Assembly (NCBI GenBank): GCA_023213395.1
Contig: CM041465.1
Coordinates: 250,363,741-250,427,740, forward strand
Direction of reading: 5' to 3'
DNA length: 64,000 nucleotides
Origin: Cycas panzhihuaensis
Taxonomy: Eukaryota > Cycadophyta
Positions 11,333 through 26,240 of this stretch are shown one piece after another. Both the position numbers and the translations under genes were made by a program. The notes below the pieces were generated by a model. That model was given only the letters and a program-made list of their open reading frames with translations, was not told where the DNA came from and did not search any database. Each line of letters opens with the position of its first letter. The first letter of the stretch is position 1.

Positions 11333-12440
11333 AGGCTTAATGTTAACTCCACTCACAACTTACTTCATTTGTTAATGTCTCATTTATATAATCAACCCAC
11401 TTGTGAGTAGCATCTAATATAGTCATGTGCCTTTGGTCTAATGATTTCCACCTACTTGTGATATACTCTCTTTGTAAACTTCCATCTCATAATTTCTCTT
11501 CTATGCGAGGCTCCCTGATAGTTTCCATATATCTCCAATCTAACAACCATCATTCCATCATAGCCTCTTCTCTTATGAACTCTTCATACAATCATATATG
11601 TGAATAATCATAAGTTTTACCTTTTGTGATGCCTCTTGATCAATGCCATCCATCCTTTGATTTAATATCTATCATTTACTTGGGACTTCACTTAGTCTTT
11701 TGACTTTCTCCCCTTGCATCCCTTGCAAGTATCACTACTACAAGGCCCTTAAATATTTTCCACCTATCTAGTGATCTAATGGTCATGATCTTATCACACT
11801 TAATTTTACTCACACTGGTAACCTTTACTCTTTGTGGTTACCTTTCTCCCTCGCAACTTATAAGTTTGGAACTATGATATTACTTGTAATCCTTCATCTT
11901 TTTACTAGCACTTTCATATGAGTGCTTCCATTAGATGTTTCTAATTGCTGCCATGTATTTATCCATGACTACATCATGATTTTTGTACCTTATGGTTCCT
12001 CTTACTCAGTAGCTATAAAATTGCCATTTGTATTATAACAAAAGGCCAACTTGAGAGGTTTTTTACTCCAAAATACTCTACTACATATTTTCCCCTAAGT
12101 GCATGTAGTCCTAAGGATTGTCCTACATCATTCTCCCCTTGTCATAAAAAATTTGAGCTTTTGCTCAAATGCTTTGCTCTTGCCTACCGTGCTTTTGTTA
12201 TGATTGAAGTTTTTTTTTTTAGTTATTATCTTAAAAAATGCCTTCAACTACACCTGCTTTTACTTCAACTATCATCTTACAAAAATAAATAGATTAATAA
12301 AATAACAAAATAACTTTATCTTTTCAAATACTTCCATTTGTAGAGATCGCTTCCCCTTTCTTTTAATCCAAAAAGTAGTTGATTCTCCTAGATTAAACAT
12401 AATTATATATCTACTCAGTAGTCCTCATATTATCTCTAAC
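11333..12440 (-). other. A1 internal region, middle part
   Basis: Resumption of A1 after the G3 insertion. It is homologous to A2 55031-56160 over its length. No conserved domain was recognised; short open frames here are not shared in frame with A2. Confidence 0.6.
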
Positions 12441-12459
12441 TCCTAGATGTTGAGCTACT

Positions 12460-13250
12460 TTGCTCATGCTTCATGTCCTTCTTGGACTCTTCATGATGTA
12501 CCTTCTCTCCTATTTATGCATTATTATAAATATCATTCATATAAATCTTTTGCATTCTCTACTTAATAGAAGTATTTTCTCTGCCTTCTCTATCTCTTCT
12601 AAAGTCACCACATCACTCTTTATTCCAAAAGCTAACCAAGGCAATATAGGTTTAGGCATGCTACCTAAATTCTTCCACTTCTCTAAGGCCTCAAATTCTA
12701 TAAACTTCCATACATCCTCATCTAAAATGCTTTTGTGTCTATTCTAGTTACTCTCATTAACAACTATTTTATCTACTTTCTCCTTCAAGTAAATTTTTTG
12801 CTTCTCTATCATAAGCCTCCCTTCAACAAGATCCTTTACCTTATAGTCCTTTAAGTGTACACACGCACACACACATAGTTTCTAAAATTGTATTCTTCTT
12901 CATGTTGTCATCCTCTTTAATATTCTTTTCAGCCTTAACCCCTTCTCTACCTTTTATCTACTTCTTCTTTTATAGCAACCTCACATGCTATTATTAGACC
13001 AACCTCCTCCTTCTCATACTCATGCTTAATATCCATCAAATAAGTATTATCATAGTAGATATCTACATCTACTTTTATCCATGTCTCCTCCTCATAGATA
13101 TCCTTCATATTTTCTTCATCCTTAATCTCCTCATTAACATGGCACATATTTAATGTGCTCTCATCAACATTTTCCATAGGTAGGGTTGTAGAATTTACCT
13201 CAACCTAACCTTCTAACTCCAACTCAAAAGGAATTTGTTTTAATAACACC
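12460..13250 (-). pseudogene. A1 acidic open reading frame of unknown function
   Basis: On the minus strand the translation between about 13180 and 12460 is rich in Glu, Asp and Lys. It includes a 76-residue open piece (12947-13177) with DEENMKDIYEEETW. Further on, a block equivalent to A2 56209-56448 has W-F-E--AL-KWKN, then FGIKSDVVTLEEIEKAE and MQKIYMNDIY. The same block in A2 reads WKFVEAWALKKMKKIEKW and GMHKVYKNDICD. Conservation of residues and order between copies suggests it was once translated, probably as a gag extension or extra ORF. I do not recognise the family. Confidence 0.5.
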
Positions 13251-13439
13251 CTCTCACTATAGTTTTTCTCTTCTATCTTAGAACTTATATATGCTTTCTC
13301 CTCAAGTGTATAGGTTCATTCCATCATCTTTGGCATGCAATTAGCACATTCCTATGCTTCACTCTCTATATGAGGATCTTCTTTCTTACCATCATAGTCA
13401 TCTAAGGACATTAAACCCTTGCTTCTATCCTTTGAGATT

Positions 13440-14110
13440 GGATAATACTAAAACACCTTAATCTCTTCTTTATCTTCTATTTCATCCTCTACTTCTCTCC
13501 TCAAAGGAGTATAAGCCTCTAACACCAAATCCTCTACAACCATCCTTAGTGAAAAGTCACCTCTAGTGACCTTTTATATGTTTCTCCTTGCATATACATA
13601 CTCTTCCTCATCCTTATTGAGTATATATATATTCAACACTTAATCTTTCATCTTAATCCACTCCTTAATATTCTTCTTACCTCTCTTTACTCTCTTAGTC
13701 TACATATTCTCCCACCATAAAGTAATTTGTCCCTTTAAGCTCTGCTTACAAAATATCACCTTCTTCTTCATAAATAAATAGGTGCTCCATTGCCTTACCA
13801 ACTATCTAGCCTCCTTGGGCTACCTTCAAATTGCATAATATCCTCCTCTATTCTAACTCCTTTCTTCTTATTATTTTGCAAGCTCAAGGATGATCTTATC
13901 ACATTAACTAATTGTTGCTCCATACTAGTAGGTTCCTTTTGTCTTGGTCTTCTCTTTTCTTCCACTTTTCTATCATTCCTTCAAAAGATTCTCCCTACTT
14001 TAACATAGTCTCCAGTCCTTATATCCTTAGGTTCTTACTTTCCATCTTCCTCTACTCTTCTTATCACATTGACTTACTTTGCATAAGCTCTATTTCTTTA
14101 TAAGATAGCT
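13440..14110 (-). pseudogene. A1 gypsy-type gag relic
   Basis: On the minus strand near 13690-13760 the frame reads KVIFCKQSLKGQITLWWENM, stop, TKRVKRGKKNIKEWIKMK. This is the capsid core of chromovirus-type gag (LKG-AL-WW--------RRGK--I--W--M). A similar core is present in G0 (about 44690-44870), so A1 may be a derivative or user of such an element. TAG replaces a codon after the WWENM block. No zinc knuckle was identified. Confidence 0.75.
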
Positions 14111-14167
14111 CTATTTCCAAAATGCCTTCGCTTTCTGCTAATCTTTCATTCTATAGCTCTAACATCC

Positions 14168-14183
14168 ATGGCTTTGATACTAA
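14168..14183 (-). other. A1 primer-binding site (initiator tRNA-Met type)
   Basis: On the minus strand TAGTATCAAAGCCATG follows the LTR end by four bases and matches TGGTATCAGAGCC with two G-to-A-type changes. It fixes the orientation of A1 as minus. Confidence 0.85.
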
Positions 14184-14187
14184 ATGA

Positions 14188-14724
14188 TGTAGTATTCATA
14201 ATACAAACGATATTTATGCAACAAAGGAAAAATATTAAATCCATATTTAAGAGTACCCCTTCTAAGATCTTTAAAACTAATGGAATATAACCCCTTTTTA
14301 TTATATCATAGAACTATATACATAGTTGAACATATACCCTCAGGATTACAAAAGTATTTGCAATACTTTTATAATATATACAAGATCATATTACATCTAG
14401 ATATTCAACTCACTAACTCGTAATGTAAACTCTTCCTTCACACAATATTTTACTTATAACTTCACTCACTTACTCTTTATACCTCAATAGATATTAATAT
14501 ACTTATAATTACTTTCATACTTTATGCCTCCCTAGGTATTAATGACCATACTAATAACTCAAAATCAACTCTAAGTTCTGAAATTAGTAAGCACTACCTC
14601 TATTAGTACTTTTGTACTATTGCCATACTCCTCCTTTATACTTTTATTTCATACATATACACTACTTATATTGATGCTTTTGTGTATTTATCATACTACC
14701 TCAATTAATGGCTTTATATGTTTT
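14188..14724 (-). repeat. A1 right (5') LTR, possibly shared with A2
   Basis: It is homologous to 4160-4675. Its outer end at about 14724 abuts the G0 LTR. The sequence that would follow an A-type 3' LTR (a pyrimidine run, then the A internal region) appears only after G0, at 45899. This LTR may therefore have served both A1 (5') and A2 (3'). Confidence 0.75.
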
Positions 14725-14730
14725 GTGGGG

Positions 14731-15349
14731 TGGTAATTCCTTTAACAATATATGTGTGTGAAGAAAATAAAGTATCTCAGAGTGAAAAATAAAACCAAAC
14801 TTTTTAGAACACCTTTTTATTATAAACTTCTATCTTTTTATTCCAAAAGTTAGTAAATTTGAAAAATGAACTTTTTTATAAACCAAAAGTATCAGATTTA
14901 TGTCCTTTAGCTATCCAAAAATCCTAATTACCATCCTCTAAAATTAGGAACCTAACTTAAAGCAAAAAGGGCCCCAAATCTAAATCTTTCTATATTTATC
15001 TAAATCTTTCTTCAAATTGCATAAAAATTAATCTATGGGTTGTTAAACATGTTACAAGCCCTATAAAAACATTAGTAAACTAGAATCAATCCTTTAGCTA
15101 AGAAAAATAATACCCTCAAAATATTACAAAAGGGATAAATAATCATAAATTTTAGTTTTAGGGCACTAGATGACCCTGAATGGCCTTTAAAATTTTGAAA
15201 ATAATGCCATAATTGATAAATGGATTACCATGATGTGTATTTTATAGATCTATGTTTGAAAAAAAAATGGCCAAAATAAACACCCAAATCAAAAGTTATG
15301 ACCTTAATAAGTTGATCCTTCAAATTTGGAATTTATAGATGTTCTCATA
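14731..15349 (-). repeat. G0 3' LTR (left)
   Basis: It aligns with 45320-45898. Shared blocks include AAAGTATC or AAAGTATTTCA, CCTCTAAAATTAGGAA, CACAAGCCCTA and ATGGATTACCA. A pyrimidine run at 15350-15361 (polypurine tract of the minus strand) follows. Confidence 0.85.
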
Positions 15350-15371
15350 TCGTCCTCCTATACTTGAAAAG

Positions 15372-15877
15372 TGTTGGAATATGTGATATATTCATATATT
15401 TAATATTTAATATTAATTGTAAACCCATACACAAAATACAACTCATTAGATATATTAAGAGATGTGAAATACACATATATTCATGGACAAATACTATTGA
15501 GTGATGTAAAGACTCAAAAGATGTAATAGACTATTCATGGGGTGATTATTTCTACAAATATATATACATATCACTTGAAAACTTGAGAGAGAAAGGTCTT
15601 TAAGCTACAGATGTTCTTATTTTGATATTTAAAAGGAGCTCCCAACTTCAACCTTCTCTCATGATTTTTTTCCACACTGGGTTTTCCATATGTAAATCTG
15701 ATGTCTCTCATGTGGTGTATACTCGATCTATTTTTTACTTTATATATTCATCTTATATACATGTTTATGTATATTCCTCATGAAATAATTCATTAATTAC
15801 ATAGGTTTGTAATACTTTTTCTGCTAATATTTAGTACATTATAATATGGTATCAAACATAAATTATAAATTCTAACA
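15372..15877 (+). repeat. C1 5' LTR
   Basis: Starts TGTTGGAATATG and ends AATTCTAACA. About 30 bases before its end it contains ATGGTATCAAACA, which resembles a primer-binding site but lies inside the LTR. Confidence 0.9.
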
Positions 15878-15893
15878 TAGTATTAGAGTCATG
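15878..15893 (+). other. C1 primer-binding site
   Basis: TAGTATTAGAGTCATG directly follows the LTR. It matches the initiator-tRNA-Met type site TGGTATTAGAGCCATG with two changes. Confidence 0.8.
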
Positions 15894-19103
<3,210 letters not shown>

Positions 19104-20276
19104 TTCCAAAGGCTCCTAATATAATGATGATGCTATTATTAATTAATGAAGGGGAAAAAAAGAAGTTTGGTTTTAAATAAAGACATTTAAGGCTTATTTA
19201 TGATATTTGAGAGCTCATAACAAATAAGAAATTTATGAAATGAGATATATTTGATAATATATTAATGTAAGAATCTTATATAAATATTAGACATGAAATT
19301 ACCCCTTGAAATTTACATATTTAGTTTAATGGTATGTAACATTAATCAAATGTAAGATAATTTATCTAGACATCTTTTTTTGAATGAATAATTGATAACA
19401 CATGTTAGATGATTGATGACACCACCTAATATCTTGATAAAGGGCCTAAATTATTTGATGGAGAGATAAGTTCTTGATGAGAGTTTTACTACCTATTTTA
19501 TAAGACAAAGATAAGTCTCATCTATTTATTACTTGGCACACCAATTTAATTGTTAAGGTTATCTAACTAATATAGAAGATGGGTATTTGTCAGTGACAAA
19601 TTTGAATAACCATGTATGATAAGAAACATAGAAATATACTATTAATATTATCTTGTTATAACTAACTTGTCTTGGATAAGTAGTTTGACTTGTTTCCAGA
19701 GTTAGTATATTTGAATGATTCATTTTATGATGTTTAATTAATAATTGCTAAAAGAAAGTTATAAGTGTGTAGAAGCTTCGATGAAGGCAACACATAAGGT
19801 ATTTGATTATATACAAGAGGCAAGATGAATGATGCTACTCTTGTACAATACACAGATTATGTTGTTAATCTCATATATAAGAGGCAAGAGATTTTATGCT
19901 ACTCTTTTTTATTAATGAACCATATATAAGAAGTACATCCTATAGAACTAGTGATTACAATCAATAGTTACCCATGTATTTTGGTATATGGTTATTGTTT
20001 TATATAGATATCTATAATTATTTTTTATTTATGTAATGATTGGTTAACATATAATATTTTACAATAGCTTTGCAAGTGAAGATATGAAGATATTCAAGAA
20101 AACATTTTATATAGACATAACAGTATAAGTCATATGTATTAGTTGGTGTTGATGGATGATAATTGGTTTATATTTTATAGATTGATACATGTCATAGTTT
20201 ACGATTCTTATAAATATAAAGATATGAAGACATTGAACACGAAGGAGATGAAGATAGTAAATTGAAGATATTAAAT
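19104..20276. other. C1 internal region, right part
   Basis: AT-rich with no coding motif. A phrase AAGAGGCAAGA...ATGCTACTCTT occurs twice (about 19814-19850 and 19878-19906). Confidence 0.4.
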
Positions 20277-20811
20277 ATTAAGAGGGAATGCTAGAATATG
20301 TAAATATTGGATTATGTGATATATTCACATCTATATTATTTAATGTTAATGTTGTGAATCCATACATAAAATTCCACTTACCAAATACATTAAGAGATGT
20401 GAATTGCATATATATCCATGCACACATATTAGTAGATGATGTAAAGGCTAAAACAATATAATAGTCTATTCATGAGATGACTATTTATATAAATATATAC
20501 ACACACCATTTAAAATTTTGAGAGAGAAAGGTCTTTAGCCTAGAGATATACTTATTTTAATATCTAATATGAGCTCCCAACTTTAACCTTCTCTCATAGT
20601 TTTTTTTACACTGGGTTTTCCACATATAAACTTATTATCTCTCATATGATGTATGCTTGATCTATTTTATACTTTATATGTTTATCTTACATACATGATT
20701 GTATACATTCCTCATGATATAATTTATTGATTATATATATTTGTAATACTTTCACTGTTAATATTTAGTATATCATAATATAGTGTCAAACTTAAACTAT
20801 AAATGCTAACA
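20277..20811 (+). repeat. C1 polypurine tract and 3' LTR
   Basis: ATTAAGAGGGAA (20277-20288) precedes TGCTAGAATATG. The 3' LTR (523 bp) is longer than the 5' LTR mainly because of a short local insertion near its start. Confidence 0.88.
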
Positions 20812-20824
20812 AAAAGAACGAAGC

Positions 20825-20990
20825 TCGTATAAGTTAGTATATTGGAACTCCTACCACTTGTCCATGATAGGTTTCTTTAATTTACTTTCAGAAATCCAAG
20901 TATTGTTCTTCTATTATAACCCTTTCTATTAGACTAAATACCTGTTATAATTACCCTACCTTGTGTGAACTATTTTCTTATTTAGTACTT
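20825..20990 (-). pseudogene. G0 chromodomain relic
   Basis: On the minus strand the tail after integrase reads GNYNRYLV, two stops, KG, then NNTWISESKLKKPIMDKW, stop, EFQYTNLYELRSF. Aromatic residues and the NTWISE-EL block match plant chromovirus chromodomains. At least four TGG or CAG-type codons have become stops. It directly precedes the polypurine tract region. Confidence 0.75.
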
Positions 20991-22270
20991 ATTTAATCTC
21001 TTCATTCTTCTTACTTAGCATTTTCTTTCTCCCATTCACCTCCTCTGCCTCAACTTCTACTTCATCATCTCTTTCATAGAAAGTATATAAATTAGAAATA
21101 TTAAATATAGTTGAAATATTAGTATTATGTGGTAGATTTACTTCATAAGTATTATCATTAATTTTATTCACAATTCTATAGGGACCTGTCTTCTTATGTT
21201 TTAGCTTGTTATATGTACCTTGAGGAAATTTGCCTTTCCTCAAATACATCAACACCATATCCCCTTATGCAAATACCTTATTTCTCCTATTTAGATTTAT
21301 TATTGCCTTATATTTATCATTATTATCCTATAATTTTATTCTCATTTCATCATACACCTACCACATGTGTTCTATAAACCTTTATATATTATCACTTATC
21401 ATATTACTAATAGATAATTGGGCCAAATCTAATACCCCCTTAGGATTCTTGCCATACATAATTTAAAATGGCAATTTAGTTGTAGATCTCTTTACAAAGT
21501 TATTATAGGGAAATTCAACCTATGCCAATGTTAAGTCCTATTACTTGGATTTCTCTCCAATAATACATCTTAATAGGTTTTATAAATTCCTATTTACCAT
21601 GTATATTTACCCATTAGTTTGTGAATAGTATGTACTACTGAATTATAGCTTTGTCCCTAGTTTCTTCCATAATATTTTTTAGAAGTGATTTAGAAATTTG
21701 GTATATTTATCTAAAGTGATAGTCTTTGATACTCCAAGCAACCTAACAACCTCCTTAAAAAATAAATTTACTATCTCTTTTGCATGACTAGTCTTTCTAG
21801 ATATAATAAAATAAGCCATTTTCTAAAAACTTATCTACAATAATAAGTATAGAAACATAACCTCATTGGGTGTTTGGCAATCCTAATACAAAATCTATGC
21901 TTAAGTATGTCCATAGTCCCTCTAGCACTAATAATGGCATATATAGTCCAATGTTCTATGTATGCCCTTTAGCCACTTGATTAATCCTATACCTTACCAC
22001 ATATTTTAGAACATATCACTTCATCTTTAGCCAATAGTATTTTTAGTCTATTAAAGATATGGTGTTGTTCCTATCAAAGTGCCATCTAAGTTCTTTACTA
22101 TGCAATTTCTTCATAATGTTATCCCTCATAGACCCAACCAGAATACATAATTATTTTCCTTTAAACACATATACATCCTACATAAAATAGTCATCATATT
22201 CAAACCCATTCTTATTAAGTAGGGGATTCTTGCAATGTTTAACAATTTGGCTAAAGTTTGGATTAGTATC
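20989..22270 (-). pseudogene. G0 integrase relic
   Basis: The C-terminal 89 residues are still open (20989-21258): VLMYLRKGKFPQGTY, then KKTGPYRIVNKINDNTYEVNLP and STIFNISNLYTFYE, which is the GPY/F domain of chromoviruses. Upstream the core is seen as [21 protein letters not shown] near 21840-21900, with the preceding L-IDF (catalytic Asp). Multiple stops and shifts separate the parts. Integrase would insert the cDNA; this copy cannot. Confidence 0.87.
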
Positions 22271-22279
22271 ATATAAATT

Positions 22280-22760
22280 CTTTAAAGTATCAAATACAAC
22301 CACTTTAGTTACTATAGTGGTTAACAATGCTACCTTTCTACTCAATACATTAATAACTTAATTTTGTTTTCCTAATTTATGATTTAGGATAAAAGTAACT
22401 CCATATAGGTATTACACCAACTTTGTATGCTTAAAATTTAACTTTTTTTATTTGTTTATATACCTTAATGAATGATAGTCTGTAAACAAGATAAACTCCT
22501 TAGGCATAAGATAATGTTGACAATGCCTTAGTGCTTATACAATGGCATAAAATTCTATGTCATAGGTAGAATATTTTATCCTTATCCCATTTAGCTTCTC
22601 ATTGTAATATATTATTAGCCTTTCTTCTTGACTTAATATGACTCAAATAGCTACATATAAAGAATCATAATCAACCTTAAATACATTTCTAAAATCTGGT
22701 AATATTAATAAAGGTGCCTCTTTCACCTTTTTCTTCATTAATTTGAAGCTCTACTATATT
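22280..22760 (-). pseudogene. G0 RNase H relic
   Basis: The minus-strand frame near 22440-22560 reads DIEFYAIV, stop, ALRHCQHYLMPKEFILFTDYHSLRYIN. A GKQN...NVLSRKVALLTT tail follows near 22320-22380. The TD-H-SL catalytic block is intact. Confidence 0.85.
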
Positions 22761-23560
22761 GCCTTATTTTAGACAAACTCATTTTCCTTAGTATAATCTA
22801 TCAAATGAGCAATGATACTACTAAATTTTCTAATGAACTTCCTATAAAATATGGCTAAGCCATGGAATATCCTCACCTTTATCACATTCTTAAGTGTGGA
22901 TCATTCAATAATGACTTTAATTTTTTTGTTATCCATATGTAGCCCATCCTGAGATATTACAAATCCTAAAAATACTAGACTACTATGCATAAACATACAT
23001 TTGTTCAAGTTGACATATAACTTCTTTGCCTTTAACACATCTCTAATACCATTCTTAGGTACAATAAATTCTCCTTTTTAATTTTATTGTATATCAAAAT
23101 ATCATCAAAATAGCCAACTATAAACTTACCAATATATAGTCACAAAATGGTATTCTTTAGCATCATGAATGTACACAAGGCATTTGACATCTCAAATGGC
23201 ATAACTAGCCACTCATACAACCCATCTCTCATTTTGAAGATTGTCTTCTATTTGTCCCCTTCCTAAATCTGAATACGATAATAATCGCTTTTTAGGTCTA
23301 TTTTAATAAAGTAGGATGCAATTATTAAAACATCTAAGATGTCATCCATTTGAGGGATTGATCACTTGTACTTAATTATGATTTTATTGATTACCCTATA
23401 ATTAATACATATACTCTAAGAGCCATATTTCTTTGGAGTCAAAAGTACAATAGTTACACATGGGTTTATACTCTCGCTTATCATCTTTTTATTTATTAAT
23501 TCATTAGCATGCTAGGTTAATCCTTTATTTTTATTAGGGCTTAGTCTATATATGGCTTAA
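22761..23560 (-). pseudogene. G0 reverse transcriptase relic
   Basis: In order on the minus strand: YRLSPNKNKGLT (about 23540), CVTIVLLTPKKYGS and CINYRVINKIIIKYK (about 23360-23460), SYFIKIDLKSDYYRIQI (about 23270-23320), [19 protein letters not shown] (about 23180-23240) and GYFDDILIYNK (about 23090-23120). The catalytic FDD is kept. At 23563 the sequence is cut by G1, and the protease half resumes at 43594. Confidence 0.9.
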
Positions 23561-23563
23561 TTT

Positions 23564-23723
23564 TGTGGGAATCCCATAGGGATTCACACCTTAATTATTG
23601 TTAAATCTTTATATGATAGACTTACTTGAAGGCTAATTTAAGCAGTTTATCCAAAGAAAAAAAAAATTATACCAAAAATATTACTATATAGCTTATAAAA
23701 TAAATTAGAATATCAAGTAAAAT

Positions 23724-23767
<44 letters not shown>

Positions 23768-24116
23768 AAAGCGTTATAGAAGGTAAACATTTAAATTTAG
23801 CTCCCTCTTCGAGGCAAGGTGGCCTCTAAACTACTACCCTTAAGGCTGAAAATATGACTGATCCTAATTCCTCAAGATACCCTGAAATAAGGCCAAATAG
23901 ACTTATAAATAAGCAAGGAGAAAGGTACCAATGTTTTCAACTAAGAGGGAAAGAAGAAGTTGGCCAAAATAAAGAAAAGAGTTCAACTAGAACACTCTTA
24001 AAAGTCAACTAAAAAGAAACATAAATACTATTAGTTTCAAGTTAGTTAGACTAAGACAACATATATAATATAAATTAGCCATACTATAAAAATGAATGCT
24101 ACAAATTCCTCCCCTT
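23564..24116 (-). repeat. G1 3' LTR (left) and polypurine tract
   Basis: TGTGGGAATCCCA at 23564 matches TGTGGGAATCCCA at 43083. The LTR ends near 24103. AATTCCTCCCCTT at 24104-24116 is the polypurine tract read on the other strand. A GT microsatellite at about 23728-23766 is absent from the other LTR. Confidence 0.9.
23728..23766. repeat. GT microsatellite inside the G1 3' LTR
   Basis: About 19 GT units interrupt the left LTR. The right LTR has only a short AT run at the equivalent place (about 43244-43256), so the expansion arose after insertion. Confidence 0.95.
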
Positions 24117-24796
24117 GAAAACATACTTTACCTTAAAAGCATGGATAAATTAGGGTGTTAAAAGTACTAGTCTTTCAATTCCCAAATTGTATCTTCCTGA
24201 TTCAATATCTTCCACTTAATAAGATATTCTTAGATTTGTCTAGAGCATAGTCTTTTTATATAAATCTATAGAATTCCCTTTGGTTTAGTAATGATCTTTC
24301 CTTCACTATCAAGTACAAGCAATTTTTTTGAAGGGGTGATATTTTATCCAATGTTTTATTTGAGATAAGATACATAAATGATATTATAGATTTGACTATT
24401 TAGGGGCAGGTCCAATCTACATGCTACTTACCCCACCTTATTGATAACTTAATATGGGCTAAAGAATAGTGGTTGTAAATTATGTTTTCTTGATTTCTTA
24501 ATTGAGTATTATTTATATGGTTAGAGTCTTAAGAAGAGCCAGTTTCCTATCATAAAGGTTCTTTCCATTTTATGCAAATATACTTATTATTTCATTTGAT
24601 TCTTAACTAGGTCGAGGTTGTCCTTTAGTAGTTACATTGTTTGCTCTATTTACTCCTACTATTCTTGAACTAATTGTATTAAGGAGATCTTTAACTATAT
24701 AAGGATAGATGTGTTAGACTATAGCTGGTTCACTTGTCGAGGAGTTCTCTTCCCAAATTACCCATGGAATTTTGGTGTAACAATAAGTCAAAAGTG
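24117..24796 (-). pseudogene. G1 integrase C-terminal relic (beyond C2)
   Basis: The minus-strand frame gives GNWLFLRL, stop, PYK (about 24510-24540), then PLFFSPY-VINKVG (about 24430-24480). This matches the family GD-V-L-LQPY and GP--V---G blocks. It continues the integrase interrupted by C2 at 32414. Confidence 0.75.
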
Positions 24797-25122
24797 GTAA
24801 GGAAGGAAGGATCTAGGGAATAAATCACTCACATGCACACAATAGCAATGGAGAATAAAGAAGAGATGAAAACAGGATATAAGAGCAAAGCTTAGAGGTA
24901 AGAATAAATAATGACTCTCTCCTTAATATTTTACCTTTTATTATTGAAAGTGACCATTAGGATTAAGATTTTTCTGCCTAATAGCATGAACTTGAAATTG
25001 CATTTAAATACACATAAAACATATTTCACTAAGAGACTAATGCTAACAATATATTTTAAGGTCACTTAATTAATCTACACAAATGACCTTAATACATTAA
25101 CCTCTTTCAATCCCCCCCTTAA
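24797..25122 (-). repeat. C2 3' LTR (left) and polypurine tract
   Basis: The LTR is 24797-25109. ATCCCCCCCTTA at 25110-25121 is a strong polypurine tract on the minus strand, next to the LTR start TGAAAGAGG. Confidence 0.92.
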
Positions 25123-25539
25123 TAGTGGAAGGCCATTTTAAGAAAATTTATTCTATGGGGTCTCCATTTAAGTCTCATTATTACATTAAAATTGTAAATA
25201 ACATTTTTATGGAAAAACCCTCGTGGAGAATAAAAACCCACAAACTTTCTAAGATCTATAGCCCCTTTTATAAATCAAAATGGTTAAGATGGCTTTTGAT
25301 GTAACTTGATAGCTAAGCAAGTTAAATGTGCAGCTTGATCTATTGAGTCTCTATATACCGTCTGGTCATCCCCTATGCCCTTTCAGGTTTTCACAGGTTC
25401 TGATTTTCTAAAATTAGTATAACCCTTATCCTCCTATGCCCACATGGAATTTTCACAAATAAAATAGAGTAGATATTTACTCTTATTTTTTTGTGTCCAC
25501 AAAAGGTTTTCATGAATAGAATAGAGTATGATGATTATG

Positions 25540-26240
25540 TCGCCATCTTCTTTAATCAGTCAAAGATGGAGGCCCTAAGTCCAAGCTACCTTTGGAACTA
25601 TTTAAACTTCACCATTTGTAGTGGTTTAGTTAATATATTGACCACTTGATTTATGATGGAGTAGTATTCTAATTAAATTATGCCATCATGAACTAGTTCT
25701 CTAATCTTGTAGACTTTCATACTTATGTATTTGGTACAATCATGAAATAAAATATTTTTTGCCATATAGATTACTGATTAATTATCCATATGAAGGTTGG
25801 TAGGGCTTGTTTATGTGATATTCAATATTTCTAATATTTTTCTAAGTCATATTACCTCCTTGTTGGTTTTAGAAGTAACAATATATTCAGCTTTAGTAGT
25901 TGAATCAACAACTATTTTTTGTCATCTAGATCTCCATGATATTGGTGTTGTTCTAAGAAATATTACATACCCAAATATAGATCTTCATGTATCTTTATCT
26001 CCTACAAAGTCTAAGTCTATGTATACATAAAGCTTAAATTCATTATTAATTTCATATAACAGACCAAATTTGTTGATTGTCTTTAGGTATTTTAACACTT
26101 AAACTACAACTTGTTAGTGATTTTACTTAGGATTTGTCATGAATCGTGCAAGAATATCGATAGAATATGCAATATCTGGCCTTGTATTGGTAGTGTAGAT
26201 GAGACTACCTACAAGTTTCTTATAAAATGTTGCATCTACC
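25540..26240 (-). pseudogene. C2 RNase H relic
   Basis: The C-terminal end near 25570-25650 reads VVNILTKPLQMVKFK, stop, FQR-LGL, the standard copia RNase H tail. Upstream the frame is very broken but includes GFVGDKD-like and EAEYI--like remnants around 25850-26020. Confidence 0.75.

Larger units (their letters stand above)
4160..14724 (-). mobile_element. A1: gag-only Ty3/gypsy-like LTR element, interrupted by G3
   Basis: Homologous blocks at 4160-4675 and 14188-14724 form an LTR pair. The initiator-tRNA-Met primer-binding site next to the right LTR places the 5' end on the right, so the element reads on the minus strand. Between the LTRs, about 3.9 kb of A1 remains after removing G3 (5725-11332). 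A gypsy-type gag is recognisable; no protease, RT, RNase H or integrase motif was found, so A1 appears non-autonomous. Nearly the whole left part of its internal region recurs as A2 (45899-46760 and 54819-56700). Confidence 0.75.

Noticed and set aside
12460-12747. 95-codon frame on the + strand
   Set aside because: Antisense to the A1 acidic ORF, low complexity, and not conserved in frame in A2. The frames at 13790-14103 are likewise antisense to the A1 gag region.
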